A stretch of DNA of 5,033 bases. Origin: Bacillota bacterium (GTDB taxonomy: Bacteria > Bacillota > Clostridia > Acetivibrionales > DSM-1351). The notes beneath the pieces were generated by a model, which did no database searches, was not told the DNA's origin, and saw nothing but the letters and a program-made list of their open reading frames with translations. Made by a program: the position numbers and the translations under genes. Location: contig JAEWCZ010000037.1 of the NCBI GenBank assembly GCA_023390335.1, forward strand, positions 1 to 5,033, given 5' to 3'. Of the stretch, positions 3,982 to 5,033 are shown one piece after another (position 1 is the first letter of the stretch; the number at the start of each line of letters is the position of its first letter).

Positions 3982-4021
3982 AACCCCAGGAATGCTGAAA
4001 ACTACACGCACTCCTGGGGTT
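3982..4021 (-). terminator. Hairpin after the remnant 4033-4182, probable terminator
   Basis: AACCCCAGGA (3982-3991) pairs perfectly with TCCTGGGGTT (4012-4021). The arms continue inward with TGC/GCA after one mismatch. On the minus strand ATATTTT follows, and the stem begins 11 bases after the stop codon at 4033. The T-run is modest. Confidence 0.55.
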
Positions 4022-4032
4022 TGCTATTTAAA

Positions 4033-4182
4033 TTAAGAGAAAGGAAATAACTTAATGAAATTGATTATATATCCGCTTTCATCAAACGTTATAGAGAAAG
4101 CACTTTGATATTTTATGTACCAAAGATAGTCAGAGAAAACCGCACCCCAAACAGAGCTGACAAAAACAGTCTTGTGCTTTAA
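4033..4182 (-). pseudogene. C-terminal remnant of an unknown gene
   Basis: Forty-nine residues are open between an in-frame stop (4183-4185) and TAA 4033-4035. They include TVFVSSVWGAVFSDYLWYIK, then YQSAFSITFDESGYIINF. The SITFDESGYI part resembles the beta-strand segments at the end of small lipoproteins of the BamE/SmpA type, but this is only a resemblance. There is no ATG and no ribosome binding site. A terminator-like hairpin follows the stop, which supports this being the true end of a former gene. It stands after the metallo-hydrolase gene on the same strand. Confidence 0.4.
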
Positions 4183-4189
4183 TTAGTGC

Positions 4190-4437
4190 CTATGTACAGA
4201 CCATGACCCCATACCTATAAGCCTTCCTTCCAATCTTATTTTTTTCTTCCGTAAAAACGCTTGCGAATAAGTTTATTCTTGTGGTTTTCTTCCGCAGTAA
4301 GGTCACCCTCACTTTATATCGTCCCAGATATCGCGCTGTCTGGCATCGGAAGGGTTTATCCATAATGCATGCCTTGGCCCATCTTTAATCTACAGATTCT
4401 CACTCTCATTGGTACAGTTTAGAGATATCCTGGTTAA
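4190..4437 (-). other. Intergenic stretch with decayed coding sequence
   Basis: No intact gene is convincing here. On the minus strand one frame reads RHALWINPSDARQRDIWDDI before a stop. Another continues with GDLTAEENHKNKLIRKRFYG. A third is open for 57 residues from ATG 4363 to TAG 4190 but lacks a good ribosome binding site. The protein-like composition jumping between frames suggests an old gene with frameshifts. No terminator is visible after the metallo-hydrolase stop at 4438. Confidence 0.3.
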
Positions 4438-5033
4438 CTACAGATCAATCCGGTCCACTTCGTGTCCTAAAAATTCCTCCAGTCTCTTATCGGAGTATTG
4501 GATATTGACGGTTTTATAGATATGCTGGTACCCTCGGCCTAAAAAAGGTATGGAAAACGGTTTATCCTTTAAATAATTCTGCTGAAATTCTCCTGAAAAA
4601 CATTCGATGTATGCGTCAACGTATTCTATTGTAATTGGGTTCTGTCCATGGCTACTATAAATATCTTTGATATCCTTTTCTAATCGTTTTATCTTTTTCC
4701 AGCTGTCCAGTGCCATAGAAAACGGGGCGTTTCTATCAGATTCGAAAAAGTAAATGATGACGTAATCACAAATCATATCTCCTGAAAAAAGTCTCTTTTT
4801 TGCCCTATCCAGCAACATGATATGCCCATAAGAATGCCCTGGTGTAAATATTACCTCCAAAGTCTTTCCGCCCAAGTCAAACAATTCTCCATCCTTTACA
4901 AAATGCGGAGTCAGGACTCGGAGCAGGCTCTTTTCAGCGAATGCTTTGCTATCAAAACGTTCAATGGCTTCAGGTTTATTCTCTTTCAGAAATTTTACTC
5001 CCGACTCAGCCGCGAACTGCCTTTCAGGCTTTG
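4438..5033 (-). CDS. Metallo-beta-lactamase-fold hydrolase, C-terminal part (start outside window)
   Basis: The frame is open from the window edge to TAG 4438-4440, so 197 residues are seen. The earlier TTG at 4884 is not a start, because coding sequence continues upstream of it (KPERQFAAESGVKFLKENKP...). Counting from the window edge, the visible part has TPGHSYGH (63-70), FSGD (82-85) and SSHG (126-129). These supply the third histidine, the bridging aspartate and the last histidine of the two-metal site. The HxHxDH motif would lie in the missing N-terminal part. The TPGHSxGH...SGD...SHG pattern is that of glyoxalase-II-like and general hydrolase members, which act on thioesters, lactones or similar substrates in the cytoplasm. 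The substrate cannot be told. The C-terminus is well formed and shows no damage. Confidence 0.85.
   Translation of the reverse strand, partial: KPERQFAAESGVKFLKENKPEAIERFDSKAFAEKSLLRVLTPHFVKDGELFDLGGKTLEVIFTPGHSYGHIMLLDRAKKRLFSGDMICDYVIIYFFESDRNAPFSMALDSWKKIKRLEKDIKDIYSSHGQNPITIEYVDAYIECFSGEFQQNYLKDKPFSIPFLGRGYQHIYKTVNIQYSDKRLEEFLGHEVDRIDL

Noticed and set aside
4055..4108. 17-residue plus-strand frame MKLIIYPLSSNVIEKAL after AAAGGA
   Set aside because: It is antisense to a more protein-like minus-strand frame, too short, and has no terminator.

Overview
The window looks like an AT-rich, gene-poor, decaying region from an anaerobic Firmicute with an outer membrane, most likely a Negativicute of the Sporomusa/Pelosinus type. 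This placement is an inference. It rests on a Firmicutes-like rpoZ and strong AGGAGG-type ribosome binding sites, found beside a fragment of an outer-membrane beta-barrel protein that ends in the usual C-terminal phenylalanine. Every gene I could support lies on the minus strand.

Layout. Positions 1-347 hold no gene, only a series of small hairpins. Positions 348-482 hold a membrane-helix remnant. A 56-residue small gene (754-924) has a strong ribosome binding site and its own terminator. Behind it lie a 16-residue tail of another gene (945-995) and the broken C-terminal part of a REP-associated tyrosine transposase (1002-1305). Next come an exported Arg/Glu/His-rich protein (1409-1774), and then a compact transcription unit (about 1845-2300) that encodes RNA polymerase omega (rpoZ) and, 17 bases after it, a tRNA-like gene. 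That tRNA has the body of an initiator tRNA but a CUU (Lys) anticodon and several broken pairs. Further on are a strong terminator hairpin (2391-2426), the truncated beta-barrel gene (2561-2956), a second copy of the transposase remnant (2978-3089), and an exported small protein (3249-3662) with a good terminator. Upstream of that gene is an 11-base-spaced direct repeat of the kind bound by OmpR/PhoB-type response regulators. Positions 3666-4032 are noncoding and rich in inverted repeats. Positions 4033-4437 contain decayed coding remnants. The window closes with the C-terminal two thirds or so of a metallo-beta-lactamase-fold hydrolase (4438-5033) that runs off the edge.

Apart from rpoZ followed by the tRNA, the genes do not form a pathway. 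Three themes stand out. The first is decay: several C-terminal or internal gene fragments. The second is scattered debris of one transposon family, whose hairpins carry a CGTCCC core. The third is a displaced rpoZ-tRNA cassette flanked by about 22-base direct repeats that look like complete and truncated copies of the same terminator. The most unusual item is the initiator-type tRNA with a lysine anticodon.
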